Assembly: GCA_020721065.1 (NCBI GenBank)
Contig: DYNM01000006.1
Coordinates: 1 to 64,000, forward strand
From: Thiocystis violascens
Lineage (GTDB): Bacteria; Pseudomonadota; Gammaproteobacteria; Chromatiales; Chromatiaceae
DNA length: 64,000 nucleotides
Reading direction: 5' to 3'
The notes beneath the pieces are model-generated. The model did no database searches. It saw nothing but the letters and a program-made list of their open reading frames with translations, and was not told the DNA's origin. The translations under genes and the position numbers were made by a program. Below are positions 51,442 through 60,615 of this stretch, piece after piece; the first letter of the stretch is position 1; each line of letters opens with the position of its first letter.

Positions 51442-54294
51442 ATGTTATTTGCGCGATTCCTGAACCAACGCCCAGCGGCACCACCTTCTGCTGCTCCCGC
51501 CGCCACCGCCCCCACTCAGGACGCCCTCGCCGCGCAAGCCTGTCAACCCACGCTGGAGCCGGCACTCCGCTGTGCCGCCATTGCCCAGATGGTCAATCTG
51601 GCACTGCTGCGCCAACTGGCCAGCGATCCGCAGCCAGACATCCGCGCCGCCACCGCCGCCCGTTATCGAGAACTGCTGTGTAGCAGCGGCAATCCTGCGC
51701 TCCCGTTCACCGCCCAACTCGCCGCGCTCACCGCCAGCACCGAGCAATCCTTGCTTGATTTTGTCGCAATTAACGCCGACGAACCGGCGCTGCGACTGGC
51801 AGCATTAGCGCGTGTTAGCGATCCCGCCGTGTTAATCGACTGCGCCATTGCCGATCCCGTCGCCGCCCATCGCCGCGATGCCGTCGCTCGCTTAGACACC
51901 CGCGAAGCGTTGGAACAAGTGGTGCGGCTGATTGGCAAAAAGGACAAACACGTTTACCGCGTCGCTCGTGACAAGCTGCGGCAATTGGCCGAGCAAGAAG
52001 CGCAGCCCGCGCTGTTGCAAGCGCAATGTGAGGCGTTATGCACTGCCGCCAGCCGCCTCGGTCGCAGCGGCAGCAGTCAACAGGATCAGGCACTGCTGGC
52101 GCATTTAGATCAGCAATGGGCAGCGTTACCCACGCCAGCTCCCGCTGATTTACACGCCCGTTATCACGCCGAGCGTGAGCGTTTCCTCACCAGCATTGCC
52201 GCTCATGCCCAAGCGCAGGCAGCGCAAGTCGCCGCGCTGGAAGAAGACGCTGCTGCTCACGCTGAACGGCAAACCCTGCTGGATGCGTTGATCGCAGCCG
52301 CGCAGTTATCGGATGCCGCCGCCATTCAAGCCGAATGTGCCCGAGTGACTGCGGCATGGCTGGCATTGCCACCACTTGCCACGCCAGCACGTCATTTGGA
52401 ACAGCGTTATCAAACTCTGCATCAAACGGCGCTGGATGCCGCGCAGCAGTTGATCGCGCAGCGCGGACAAATTGAACGCTTGCAGCGGACGCTGGGGCTG
52501 GCGCAGCGCCTGCTGGATGACAGCAAGCCGTTGGAACATCGCCGCACCCGCTCGCTGTTGACGCAGGGACGCACGCTCGTTGCCAACCAGCCGGAGACGG
52601 AGTTGGCTGTGGAATTTATGGCGCTGGCGACGCGCTTGGAGGCGCGGCTGGCGCAGCAGCGTCACCACGCGGAACAACGTTTGCGTCAGCTTCCGGCGCG
52701 GGTGGCGGAATTGGAAACGCGGCTGGCGGCAGGTGAACTGAAAAAGGCTGATCCGCTGTATCAAAGCGTACAGGCGGGGCTGGCGCTGGTGTCTGCCAGT
52801 GAATTGCCAGCGGCGGCGGTGACGGACATTGCCCAGCGGTTGCGTTTGCTTGCGCCGCAATTGCGCGAGTTGCAACAGTGGCGGCGCTGGGGCGTCGATC
52901 AGCACCGCGAGGGGTTATGCGCGGAGATGGAGGCGTTGTGTACCGCCGAGCTGCCGTTGGCGGCGCTGGCGGAGCAGTTGCACCGGTTGCAAAGTGATTG
53001 GAAACAAGTCGATCAAGGCGGCGCACCGGCGAATCAGGCGCTGTGGGAGCGATTTCATGCTGCTGCGGAAACGGTTTATGCCCGTTGTCGTCCGTTTATG
53101 GCCGCGCAGGCGGTGGAGCGCGAGGCGAATCGGCTTGCCCGTGAGCAGGTGTGTCAGCAGTTGGAAACGTTTTTAAGTTTGGTCGATTGGGAGCGGGTGG
53201 AGTGGAAAAAAATCCTCCGCGCTGAACGAGAAATGCGGCAGATGTGGGCGGCGCTGGGCGCAACTGAGGGGCGCTATCACAAGGCGCTGGAGCGGCGGTT
53301 TTATCAGTTGCTGCGCCAGCTTGGTCGGCGTTTGGACGCCGAGCGCAAGCGGAATCAAGCGCAGAAACAGCAGTTATTGGAACAGGTGCTGGCGCTGGCG
53401 ACGCTGCCGGATTTGGAGACGGCGCTGGAGCAGGTGAAGCGGTTGCAGCGCGAGTGGCATACCACTGTGCCGGGACATCAGCGGATTGAAAACCGGCTGT
53501 GGCAGCAATTCCGCACGGCGTGTGATGCGGTGTTTGAACGGCGAGCGGCGCAGGTACACATGGTGGCGCATGAGGTGCAGGAACAGGTGGCGGTGCGTGA
53601 GGCGTTGTGTGCGCAAGTGCAGACGTTGGCGGCAGCGGTAACGCTCTCGCCGCTGCAAATCAAGGTGCAGATGTCTGAGCTTGAGGAGCGGTGGCGGCTG
53701 GCGCAGCAATTTCCGCTGGCGCGGCACTTGGCAACGGCGCTGGCGCGGCAGTGGCGCGAAGCTGGTGAGGCGGTGGCACGGCGGTTGGTAGCGGCGGAAT
53801 TGCAGCAGCGACAGGCAGCAGTGGCGGTGGTGCGACAACAGGCTGCTTGTTGTGAGCAGTTGGAGCACAGCGTGCTGGGGGTGGCGACGGTGCCGGTGCT
53901 GCCGGAAGTGGCGGCGCAGCAGTGGCAGGAACTGACGGCGGAGCACGCACCAGATGCGGCGTTGGCGGCGCGATTTGCGCAAGCATTGGCGGCAGTGGGG
54001 CAGCCGGAGCAGGTGGCGCTGTTGCACCAGCAGTTTGTAGTTAATGGCGCACGACGGCAGCAGTTGTGTCTGCAATTAGAGATTCTCGCCGGGATGGAGT
54101 CACCGCCGGAGTGGGCGCAGCAGCGGCTGGAGTTTCAGGTGGCGCGATTGGCGGAGCGGTTGGTTGGTGGTGAGGAGGACTCGTTGCTGGGTGCGACTGA
54201 GTTGTTGCACGAGTGGTATCGCTGCGGACCGGCTCCGGTTGATGCGGCGCTGGCGGTGCGATTTGAGCGGGCATGTTTGGCGCTGGCGTTGTGA
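51442..54294 (+). CDS. DUF349 domain-containing protein
   Basis: Long helical protein with repeated W-x(5-9)-LWxxFxxAxxxV DUF349-like units (LWERFHAAAETVYARC, LWQQFRTACDAVFERR). Confidence 0.85.
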   Translation: MLFARFLNQRPAAPPSAAPAATAPTQDALAAQACQPTLEPALRCAAIAQMVNLALLRQLASDPQPDIRAATAARYRELLCSSGNPALPFTAQLAALTASTEQSLLDFVAINADEPALRLAALARVSDPAVLIDCAIADPVAAHRRDAVARLDTREALEQVVRLIGKKDKHVYRVARDKLRQLAEQEAQPALLQAQCEALCTAASRLGRSGSSQQDQALLAHLDQQWAALPTPAPADLHARYHAERERFLTSIAAHAQAQAAQVAALEEDAAAHAERQTLLDALIAAAQLSDAAAIQAECARVTAAWLALPPLATPARHLEQRYQTLHQTALDAAQQLIAQRGQIERLQRTLGLAQRLLDDSKPLEHRRTRSLLTQGRTLVANQPETELAVEFMALATRLEARLAQQRHHAEQRLRQLPARVAELETRLAAGELKKADPLYQSVQAGLALVSASELPAAAVTDIAQRLRLLAPQLRELQQWRRWGVDQHREGLCAEMEALCTAELPLAALAEQLHRLQSDWKQVDQGGAPANQALWERFHAAAETVYARCRPFMAAQAVEREANRLAREQVCQQLETFLSLVDWERVEWKKILRAEREMRQMWAALGATEGRYHKALERRFYQLLRQLGRRLDAERKRNQAQKQQLLEQVLALATLPDLETALEQVKRLQREWHTTVPGHQRIENRLWQQFRTACDAVFERRAAQVHMVAHEVQEQVAVREALCAQVQTLAAAVTLSPLQIKVQMSELEERWRLAQQFPLARHLATALARQWREAGEAVARRLVAAELQQRQAAVAVVRQQAACCEQLEHSVLGVATVPVLPEVAAQQWQELTAEHAPDAALAARFAQALAAVGQPEQVALLHQQFVVNGARRQQLCLQLEILAGMESPPEWAQQRLEFQVARLAERLVGGEEDSLLGATELLHEWYRCGPAPVDAALAVRFERACLALAL

Positions 54295-54308
54295 CGGGCA
54301 CCGTTTCG

Positions 54309-57101
54309 ATGAATGACATCCCCCAAGATCAGGCGCTGGAGCGCGATATTCAGTTATTTACCGCGCTGCTCGGCGAGGTGCTGCGTGAGCACAGCCGCAA
54401 ACGGGTGTTAGTAATTGTGGAGCGATTGCGCGATGAATTCATGCAGTTGCGGGAGCGCGATGATCCGCTGCTGCGCGAAAAATTGATGACGCGCATCCAC
54501 AGCTTTGATCCGCAAACGCTGTCCGAAGTCATCCGCGCTTTCACTATTTATTTTGGGCTGGTCAACACTGCCGAGGAACTCAACGCGCATCTGGTGCGGA
54601 TGGATCGCATCGCTGACGGTGAACGGCTGTGGATTGGCTCGTTTGATGACACGCTGCGCCAGCTTCAAGCCGATGGCGTGAGCGCAGCGCAAGTGCAAAC
54701 CTTGCTAGATAACCTGTTGTATTTGCCAGTGTTTACTGCGCATCCGACTGAAGCGAAACGTCGCACCATTTCCGAAACATTTCGGCGGATTTTTCTGATT
54801 GGGCAGGATTTGCGCCGCCAGAAACTCAACGATGAGGAAATCGAGGAGAAATTGCAGGACTTGCTCACGCAGATTCAAATCCTGTGGAAAACCGACGAGG
54901 TGCGGGTTCACAAGCCGCAGGTGATCGATGAGATTCGGCAAGGGCTGTATTTTTTCCGCGAGTCGCTGTTTGCCGCCGTGCCCAAGGTCTATCACTTTTT
55001 GGAAAAGGCGGTGCGCCGTGCTTACGGTTCCCAGCACGGCATTCGGGTGCCGAGTTTGATCCGCTTTGGTTCGTGGATTGGCGGCGACCGCGACGGCAAT
55101 CCTTTTGTGACTCCAGAAACGACTGAGCTGGCGGTGCGGCTGCACAGCGAATTGGTGCTGGAGGAATATCTGGAGCGGGTGCGCAAATTGCGGCGAATGT
55201 TGAGTCATTCCAGTGCGTTATGTCAGGTGTCGCCCGCGCTGTTGGATAGCTTGGATGCCGATGAAGGCTATTGGGTGGCGGAGATGGGGCAAAGTGGGCA
55301 GCGGTTTCTGCACGAGCCGTATCGCCGCAAGCTGGCGCTGATCAGTCATCGCCTCAAGGCGAATTTGGCGCGAGTGCAGGCGCGGCTGCATCATCAAGAC
55401 CCGGCGGCGTTGGCGCGTGGTTATGCCAGCGATGCGGAATTTCTGGCGGATTTGGCGCTGATCCGCGATTCGCTGATTCACCACGGCGATGCCAGCGCCG
55501 CTGCCGGACCGTTGCAGGATTTGATTCGGCTGGCGGAAACCTTCGGCTTTCATCTCGTCCATCTCGATTTGCGTCAAGAATCTCAGCGCCACACCGAGGC
55601 GGTGACGGAATTATTCGCCCGGCAAGCTGGCGCACCGTTTTATCAAGCCTTTACGGAAGAGCAGCGGCTGCTGGCGCTGGCGGAATCCATCGCGCATCCA
55701 CATCCGTTTGTGATCGACAAGGCGACGTTGACGGCGGCGACGCGGGAAACGCTGGAAGTGTTTGAGGTGATGGCGCGGATGCGGGCGGAAATCGGCGCTC
55801 AGGTGTTTGGGCACTACGTCATTTCGATGACGCACAGCGCCAGCCATGTATTGGAGGTGATGTTGCTGGCGCGATTGGCGGGTTTGGTCGGCAAGGATCA
55901 AAACGGCTGGTTTTGTCATCTGCACGTTTCGCCGCTGTTTGAAACCATCGACGATCTGAGCCGTATCGCGCAGGTGATGGGCACTTTGTTTGCACATCCG
56001 ACCTATCGCGCTCTGCTGACTGCGTCCGGTAATCAGCAGGAAGTGATGCTGGGATATTCGGATTCGTGCAAAGACGGCGGCATTCTCGCGTCGGGCTGGC
56101 ATTTGTTTAGCGCCCAAAAAAGCGTGATCGCGCTGGCGGATGAATACGGGATTGCGTGTCGGTTGTTTCACGGACGCGGTGGCACGGTGGGGCGCGGCGG
56201 TGGCCCGACGCATGAGGCGATTTTGGCGCAGCCGCTGGACACCGTACACGGGCAAATTAAGTTCACGGAGCAGGGCGAGGTGTTGTCGTATCGCTACGCC
56301 AACCCGGAAACGGCGCGTTATGAATTGACGTTGGGAATCAGCGGTTTGATCAAAGCGAGCCGTTGTTTGATTGAGCCGCCCCGCGAGGAGCGCAACGATT
56401 ATCTGGGCATCATGGATGCGCTGGCGCACGACGGTGAGGCGGCGTATCGCCAACTGATCCGCGAGACGCCGGGGCTGTTGGATTATTTCTACGATTGCAC
56501 GCCGCTGGATGGGATTGCGCTGCTCAACATCGGTTCGCGCCCGTCGCATCGCAATAAAACGGATCGTTCGCTGGGTTCAATTCGGGCGATTCCGTGGGTG
56601 TTTGGCTGGGGGCAATCGCGCCACACGCTGCCGGCGTGGTTCAGCATCGGCTATGCCCTTGAGAAATATCGCAATAATGACGTGGAGCGGTTGGCGAAAT
56701 TGCAGCGGATGTATCAGGAATGGCCGTATTTTCGGGCGTTGCTGTCGAATACGCAGATGTCGCTGTTTAAGGCGGAAATGCGGATTGCCCGCGAATATGT
56801 GACGTTGGCGGACAATCGTGGGCAGGCAATGGCGATTTATGAGCTGATTGCGGCGGAATATCAGCGGACGTTGACGCAGGTGTTGCAGGTCGCAGGGCTG
56901 CATGGGTTGATGGAGGAAACGCCGGAGTTGCGTCATTCGCTGGCGCGGCGCAATCGTTATCTTGATCCGCTGAGTTACATTCAAATTGCGGTATTAAACC
57001 GCTATCGCACGGAACCAGAAGAAGAACAACGTGAGCAGTGGCTAGACCCGCTGTTGCGTTCAATCAACGCGATTGCGGCAGGAATGCGCAATACCGGCTG
57101 A
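54309..57101 (+). CDS. ppc: Phosphoenolpyruvate carboxylase
   Basis: VFTAHPTEAKRRT, GSWIGGDRDGNPFVT, GYSDSCKDGG, FHGRGGTVGRGGGP. Start corrected from 54273. Confidence 0.99.
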   Translation: MNDIPQDQALERDIQLFTALLGEVLREHSRKRVLVIVERLRDEFMQLRERDDPLLREKLMTRIHSFDPQTLSEVIRAFTIYFGLVNTAEELNAHLVRMDRIADGERLWIGSFDDTLRQLQADGVSAAQVQTLLDNLLYLPVFTAHPTEAKRRTISETFRRIFLIGQDLRRQKLNDEEIEEKLQDLLTQIQILWKTDEVRVHKPQVIDEIRQGLYFFRESLFAAVPKVYHFLEKAVRRAYGSQHGIRVPSLIRFGSWIGGDRDGNPFVTPETTELAVRLHSELVLEEYLERVRKLRRMLSHSSALCQVSPALLDSLDADEGYWVAEMGQSGQRFLHEPYRRKLALISHRLKANLARVQARLHHQDPAALARGYASDAEFLADLALIRDSLIHHGDASAAAGPLQDLIRLAETFGFHLVHLDLRQESQRHTEAVTELFARQAGAPFYQAFTEEQRLLALAESIAHPHPFVIDKATLTAATRETLEVFEVMARMRAEIGAQVFGHYVISMTHSASHVLEVMLLARLAGLVGKDQNGWFCHLHVSPLFETIDDLSRIAQVMGTLFAHPTYRALLTASGNQQEVMLGYSDSCKDGGILASGWHLFSAQKSVIALADEYGIACRLFHGRGGTVGRGGGPTHEAILAQPLDTVHGQIKFTEQGEVLSYRYANPETARYELTLGISGLIKASRCLIEPPREERNDYLGIMDALAHDGEAAYRQLIRETPGLLDYFYDCTPLDGIALLNIGSRPSHRNKTDRSLGSIRAIPWVFGWGQSRHTLPAWFSIGYALEKYRNNDVERLAKLQRMYQEWPYFRALLSNTQMSLFKAEMRIAREYVTLADNRGQAMAIYELIAAEYQRTLTQVLQVAGLHGLMEETPELRHSLARRNRYLDPLSYIQIAVLNRYRTEPEEEQREQWLDPLLRSINAIAAGMRNTG

Positions 57102-57749
57102 AGCGGCGGGTGGGTGCGCCAGCGCCGTGAGCATTAAATCCACACTCGCTTCAATCCGCGTTTGCAGGACTTCCGAACTGGGGCGCGGACACCCACCGAT
57201 TAACAATCCCGTCGCCTGAAAGCCCTGCCACATGCCCAACAATTGTTCGGCAGCTTGCGCGGTGTCGTGCGCCCGCAACGCGCCGCACTCCACCGCTGCT
57301 GCTAATAATTCGGCTAATTTCGTGCGGGTCGCTTCCGCACCTTCTTGATAAAGCAACTGCCCCAGCCACGGCTGCTGTCCGGCTTGGCTCGCCAATAGGC
57401 GCTGGAGATTGAGAAACTCATCGCCGGTTAAAAAAGTCATCAAGCTCATGCCGAACGTCAGCAACGCTTGGCGCAACGCCGCCGGTGCGGTGGGCAATCC
57501 TTCCAGCGCCGCAGTCATCATGTTGCGCTGCGCTAGAATCACGGCACGCATCACGCCCGGCAGATCGCTGAAATGGGCATATACCGTGACCTTCGACACT
57601 CCCGCAGCTCGCGCCACCGCCTCAATGCTCAACCGCGCCACGCCACCGCGAAACAATAGTGCTCGTGCTGCCGCAATAATTGCAGCGCGTTTCGCCGCAT
57701 CGGGCGGACGTCCGCGTCGCGGCGCAAGTGTTGTCATCGCAGTCGTCAT
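57060..57749 (-). CDS. TetR/AcrR-family transcriptional regulator
   Basis: N-terminal HTH: IIAAARALLFRGGVARLSIEAVARAAGVSKVTVYAHFSD. Confidence 0.94.
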   Translation of the reverse strand: MTTAMTTLAPRRGRPPDAAKRAAIIAAARALLFRGGVARLSIEAVARAAGVSKVTVYAHFSDLPGVMRAVILAQRNMMTAALEGLPTAPAALRQALLTFGMSLMTFLTGDEFLNLQRLLASQAGQQPWLGQLLYQEGAEATRTKLAELLAAAVECGALRAHDTAQAAEQLLGMWQGFQATGLLIGGCPRPSSEVLQTRIEASVDLMLTALAHPPAASAGIAHSCRNRVD

Positions 57750-57832
57750 CGCAGCAGGGCTGGCGGATGCCAGCGGTTAATGAAATAAAACACTTCTTTT
57801 TTCAACGGCATCGCTCACTTTAAGAGGTTTTT

Positions 57833-59518
57833 ATGGAGTTAGAGTCAACCATTTTACAAACCCCGCCGCCGCTCCCGCTCAATTTGGAACGCTTACGCGC
57901 CAGCTTGCAACCGCGTTATCAAGTGGAGTGCGAATTGGGAGCCGGCGGCATGGGACAGGTTTTTCTCGCCACCGATACGACGTTGGAACGGCGGGTGGCA
58001 CTGAAAACAATTTTGCCGGACTTGTGCGCGGATGCGGATTGGGTAGCGCGGCTGCATTTGGAAGCGCGGCTCGCCGCCGGGTTGCAACATCCCAACATCG
58101 TGCAAGTGTTTGAATTGTTGACCGTGGGGACGACGCCGGTGTTGGTGATGGAATATGTGCCGGGGCAAACGTTGACCAACATGCTGGCTGAAGGGTGGCT
58201 GACGCCCGTACAGCTCACACGGTTGTTGATTGACGTGTGCGATGGCATCGCTTATGCCCATGCGCGGGGCGTGATTCATCGTGATCTCAAACCGGCCAAC
58301 ATTTTGTTGAGTCGAGACGGACAGCCGAAGGTCAGCGATTTTGGGTTAGCCGTGCAACATCAAGGAGGCAATCATTATCGTCATCACGCCAGCGATGCGC
58401 GGATCGTCGGCAGTCCTTGGTTTATGTCACCAGAACAGGCGTTGAGTCCGGTCGCGCTACCTGACGTGCGCTCGGATGTCTATTCACTGGGTGCGACCTT
58501 GTATTACGGCTTGACCGGACATGCGCCGGTTCATGGTCAATCACTGGAAGCACTGCGTCACAGCGTACTGTATCAAGCGCCAGTGCCGCCTTCCGCGCTG
58601 GGCACCAAAATTGCACCTGATCTGGAGGCCGTTTGCCTTCAAGCTCTGCAAAAAAATCCGGCAGATCGTTACGCCACCGCTGCCGCGCTGGCCGACGATT
58701 TACGGCGTTCGCTGGTCGGGTTGCCGGTCACAGCCCGGCGGTATCGGCTCTGGGAAGCACTGGGGCGGGCGCTGCGGGCAAGAAAGCAAGTGTTGGTTGG
58801 CGGATTGGCGCTGATCACACTGATGGTGGCAAGTTTATCTGCCGCAGTGTCGATGCTAACGATTACTGCTGAAACAGCGTTAATGAATGAAATTCGCAAT
58901 AACGTCATTGATATAGCAGAGCTATCAACCATGATGATCGATCCAGAATTAGTCAATACTGCGAATTCACAAGAACCCAATGCTCGCGCCGCAACAGAAC
59001 AATTAGCAGCGCAACTCGATACAATTCGGCGACGCACGACGGGAGTACGGTTTATTTGTATTTTACGTCAACAACAACGCAATGATCCACTGCTAAAATT
59101 CATCGTTTGTAACTCCAGTTTTTTATCGGCTGCTGATTTAGATTATAACCAAAACGGCTTAGTTGATCCGAATGAAGAACCCGCATTACCGGGAGATACT
59201 TTTGATAGCACACCATATCCCGACATGTTAATTGGTTTACAACACCCAACTGCCGATCCCGCTCACACAGATTTAGATCAATGGGGCATCGCACTTTCTG
59301 GTTATGCACCACTACATGATCGAGATAACGCAGTGCTAGGAGTATTAGCGGTTGATATTAGCTCAACGCAGTTACAAGCTGATTTTAACAGTTTAGAACA
59401 ATCGCGTCGTTTCGCATTGTTAACGACTGTAGGACTAGCAACTTTTGTGCTGTTCTTACTATTATCCACCTTAATTGGATTATGGAAGCGAGATCATTTA
59501 CCAACAGAAAAAGAGTAA
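57833..59518 (+). CDS. Membrane Ser/Thr protein kinase with extracytoplasmic sensor region
   Basis: GAGGMGQVFLATD, VIHRDLKPANILL, KVSDFGLAV; two TM segments flanking a ~190-aa sensor region; EF-hand-like loop DYNQNGLVDPNE. Confidence 0.94.
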   Translation: MELESTILQTPPPLPLNLERLRASLQPRYQVECELGAGGMGQVFLATDTTLERRVALKTILPDLCADADWVARLHLEARLAAGLQHPNIVQVFELLTVGTTPVLVMEYVPGQTLTNMLAEGWLTPVQLTRLLIDVCDGIAYAHARGVIHRDLKPANILLSRDGQPKVSDFGLAVQHQGGNHYRHHASDARIVGSPWFMSPEQALSPVALPDVRSDVYSLGATLYYGLTGHAPVHGQSLEALRHSVLYQAPVPPSALGTKIAPDLEAVCLQALQKNPADRYATAAALADDLRRSLVGLPVTARRYRLWEALGRALRARKQVLVGGLALITLMVASLSAAVSMLTITAETALMNEIRNNVIDIAELSTMMIDPELVNTANSQEPNARAATEQLAAQLDTIRRRTTGVRFICILRQQQRNDPLLKFIVCNSSFLSAADLDYNQNGLVDPNEEPALPGDTFDSTPYPDMLIGLQHPTADPAHTDLDQWGIALSGYAPLHDRDNAVLGVLAVDISSTQLQADFNSLEQSRRFALLTTVGLATFVLFLLLSTLIGLWKRDHLPTEKE

Positions 59519-60615
59519 TGTCACTAAACCTTTTAGTAGTCGTAGGTCCTTATTGTCCCTGTGAACAGTTTGATTACCGTCAGCAGCTACTGCGGCGGTT
59601 AATTCAAGCTGGTCATCGGATCGTGCTGCTGATTACCGCAAGTGATGATTTATTATCAACGAAAGCAGCTCAATACCAGATACCGGTGCATTATTTTTTA
59701 CCAGAACTCAACTGTTCACAACGGATGACGCAAGCTGCATTCACAAATCCACATAATCAGGCGCGATTATCGGCATGGCTGGAAGTCGTACACCAAGCCG
59801 CACCTGATTTAGGAGTATGTTTTTATGGTAATTGGATTCCGCCAGAGCTGTTTCAAATACCACAGCGCGGATTTATTAACTTTCACCCCGGTCCGTTACC
59901 AGAATTGCACGGCATGGAACCTGATACCTTTGCGATTCTCGAAGGTCGCAGCACCACGCATGGCACAGTACACGTCATCAACGAACAATTTGATCACGGC
60001 GCTATTATTGTAATCACTCCTAAACTCACCATCACACCCTGTATGCTGCCAATTGATGTTGATCGTGGATTAGCACAAATGAGTGTTCCCACATTACTCA
60101 ACGCAATTACCGCAATTGCTACGGAAACCGTCATTTATTGGCAACAAGATTTAACGCGCATCACCAGCGCCACACGCCAACGAGCATATCATTTTTCTTA
60201 TGTAGATTTTCATCACGACGACGCAATAATAATTGATCGAAAGCGTCGCGCATTTTTAAGTCAAGATATTGGGATTCGCTTAAAAGCACACATTCAAAAC
60301 CGCTGTTATGAAGTGCGTGATCTTGATATTTGGATAGGTGCATTTAATGGCACAGCGGGAGAATTACTGGGTTTTTATCAAGATGACGGCTGGTTTGCAG
60401 GCAGCGCAATTGTTCGGAGTCGTGATGGAGTCGTCATATTGCGCCTTGGTCACTGTTTTGCGGCGGGAGAAACAGATATTGCAGCATCGGCACCATTGCC
60501 AGACCCAGCAGTACGTTTTGATTGTGACCGCCCACGCTTAACGACATTATCGCTGCTTCATCGCAGCATTGATCTGTATTCACAGAAACGTATTGAACAT
60601 GAAGAAATTAAATAA
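59518..60615 (+). CDS. Formyltransferase-fold protein
   Basis: GFINFHPGPLPELHGMEPDTFAILEG...FDHGAII catalytic motif; ATG overlaps kinase stop (TAATG). Confidence 0.85.
   Translation: MSLNLLVVVGPYCPCEQFDYRQQLLRRLIQAGHRIVLLITASDDLLSTKAAQYQIPVHYFLPELNCSQRMTQAAFTNPHNQARLSAWLEVVHQAAPDLGVCFYGNWIPPELFQIPQRGFINFHPGPLPELHGMEPDTFAILEGRSTTHGTVHVINEQFDHGAIIVITPKLTITPCMLPIDVDRGLAQMSVPTLLNAITAIATETVIYWQQDLTRITSATRQRAYHFSYVDFHHDDAIIIDRKRRAFLSQDIGIRLKAHIQNRCYEVRDLDIWIGAFNGTAGELLGFYQDDGWFAGSAIVRSRDGVVILRLGHCFAAGETDIAASAPLPDPAVRFDCDRPRLTTLSLLHRSIDLYSQKRIEHEEIK

Noticed and set aside
51445-57063. Many long minus-strand ORFs opposite the DUF349 protein and ppc
   Set aside because: GC-rich, Ala/Pro/Arg/Gln-rich low-complexity translations antisense to well-supported genes; no domain evidence.
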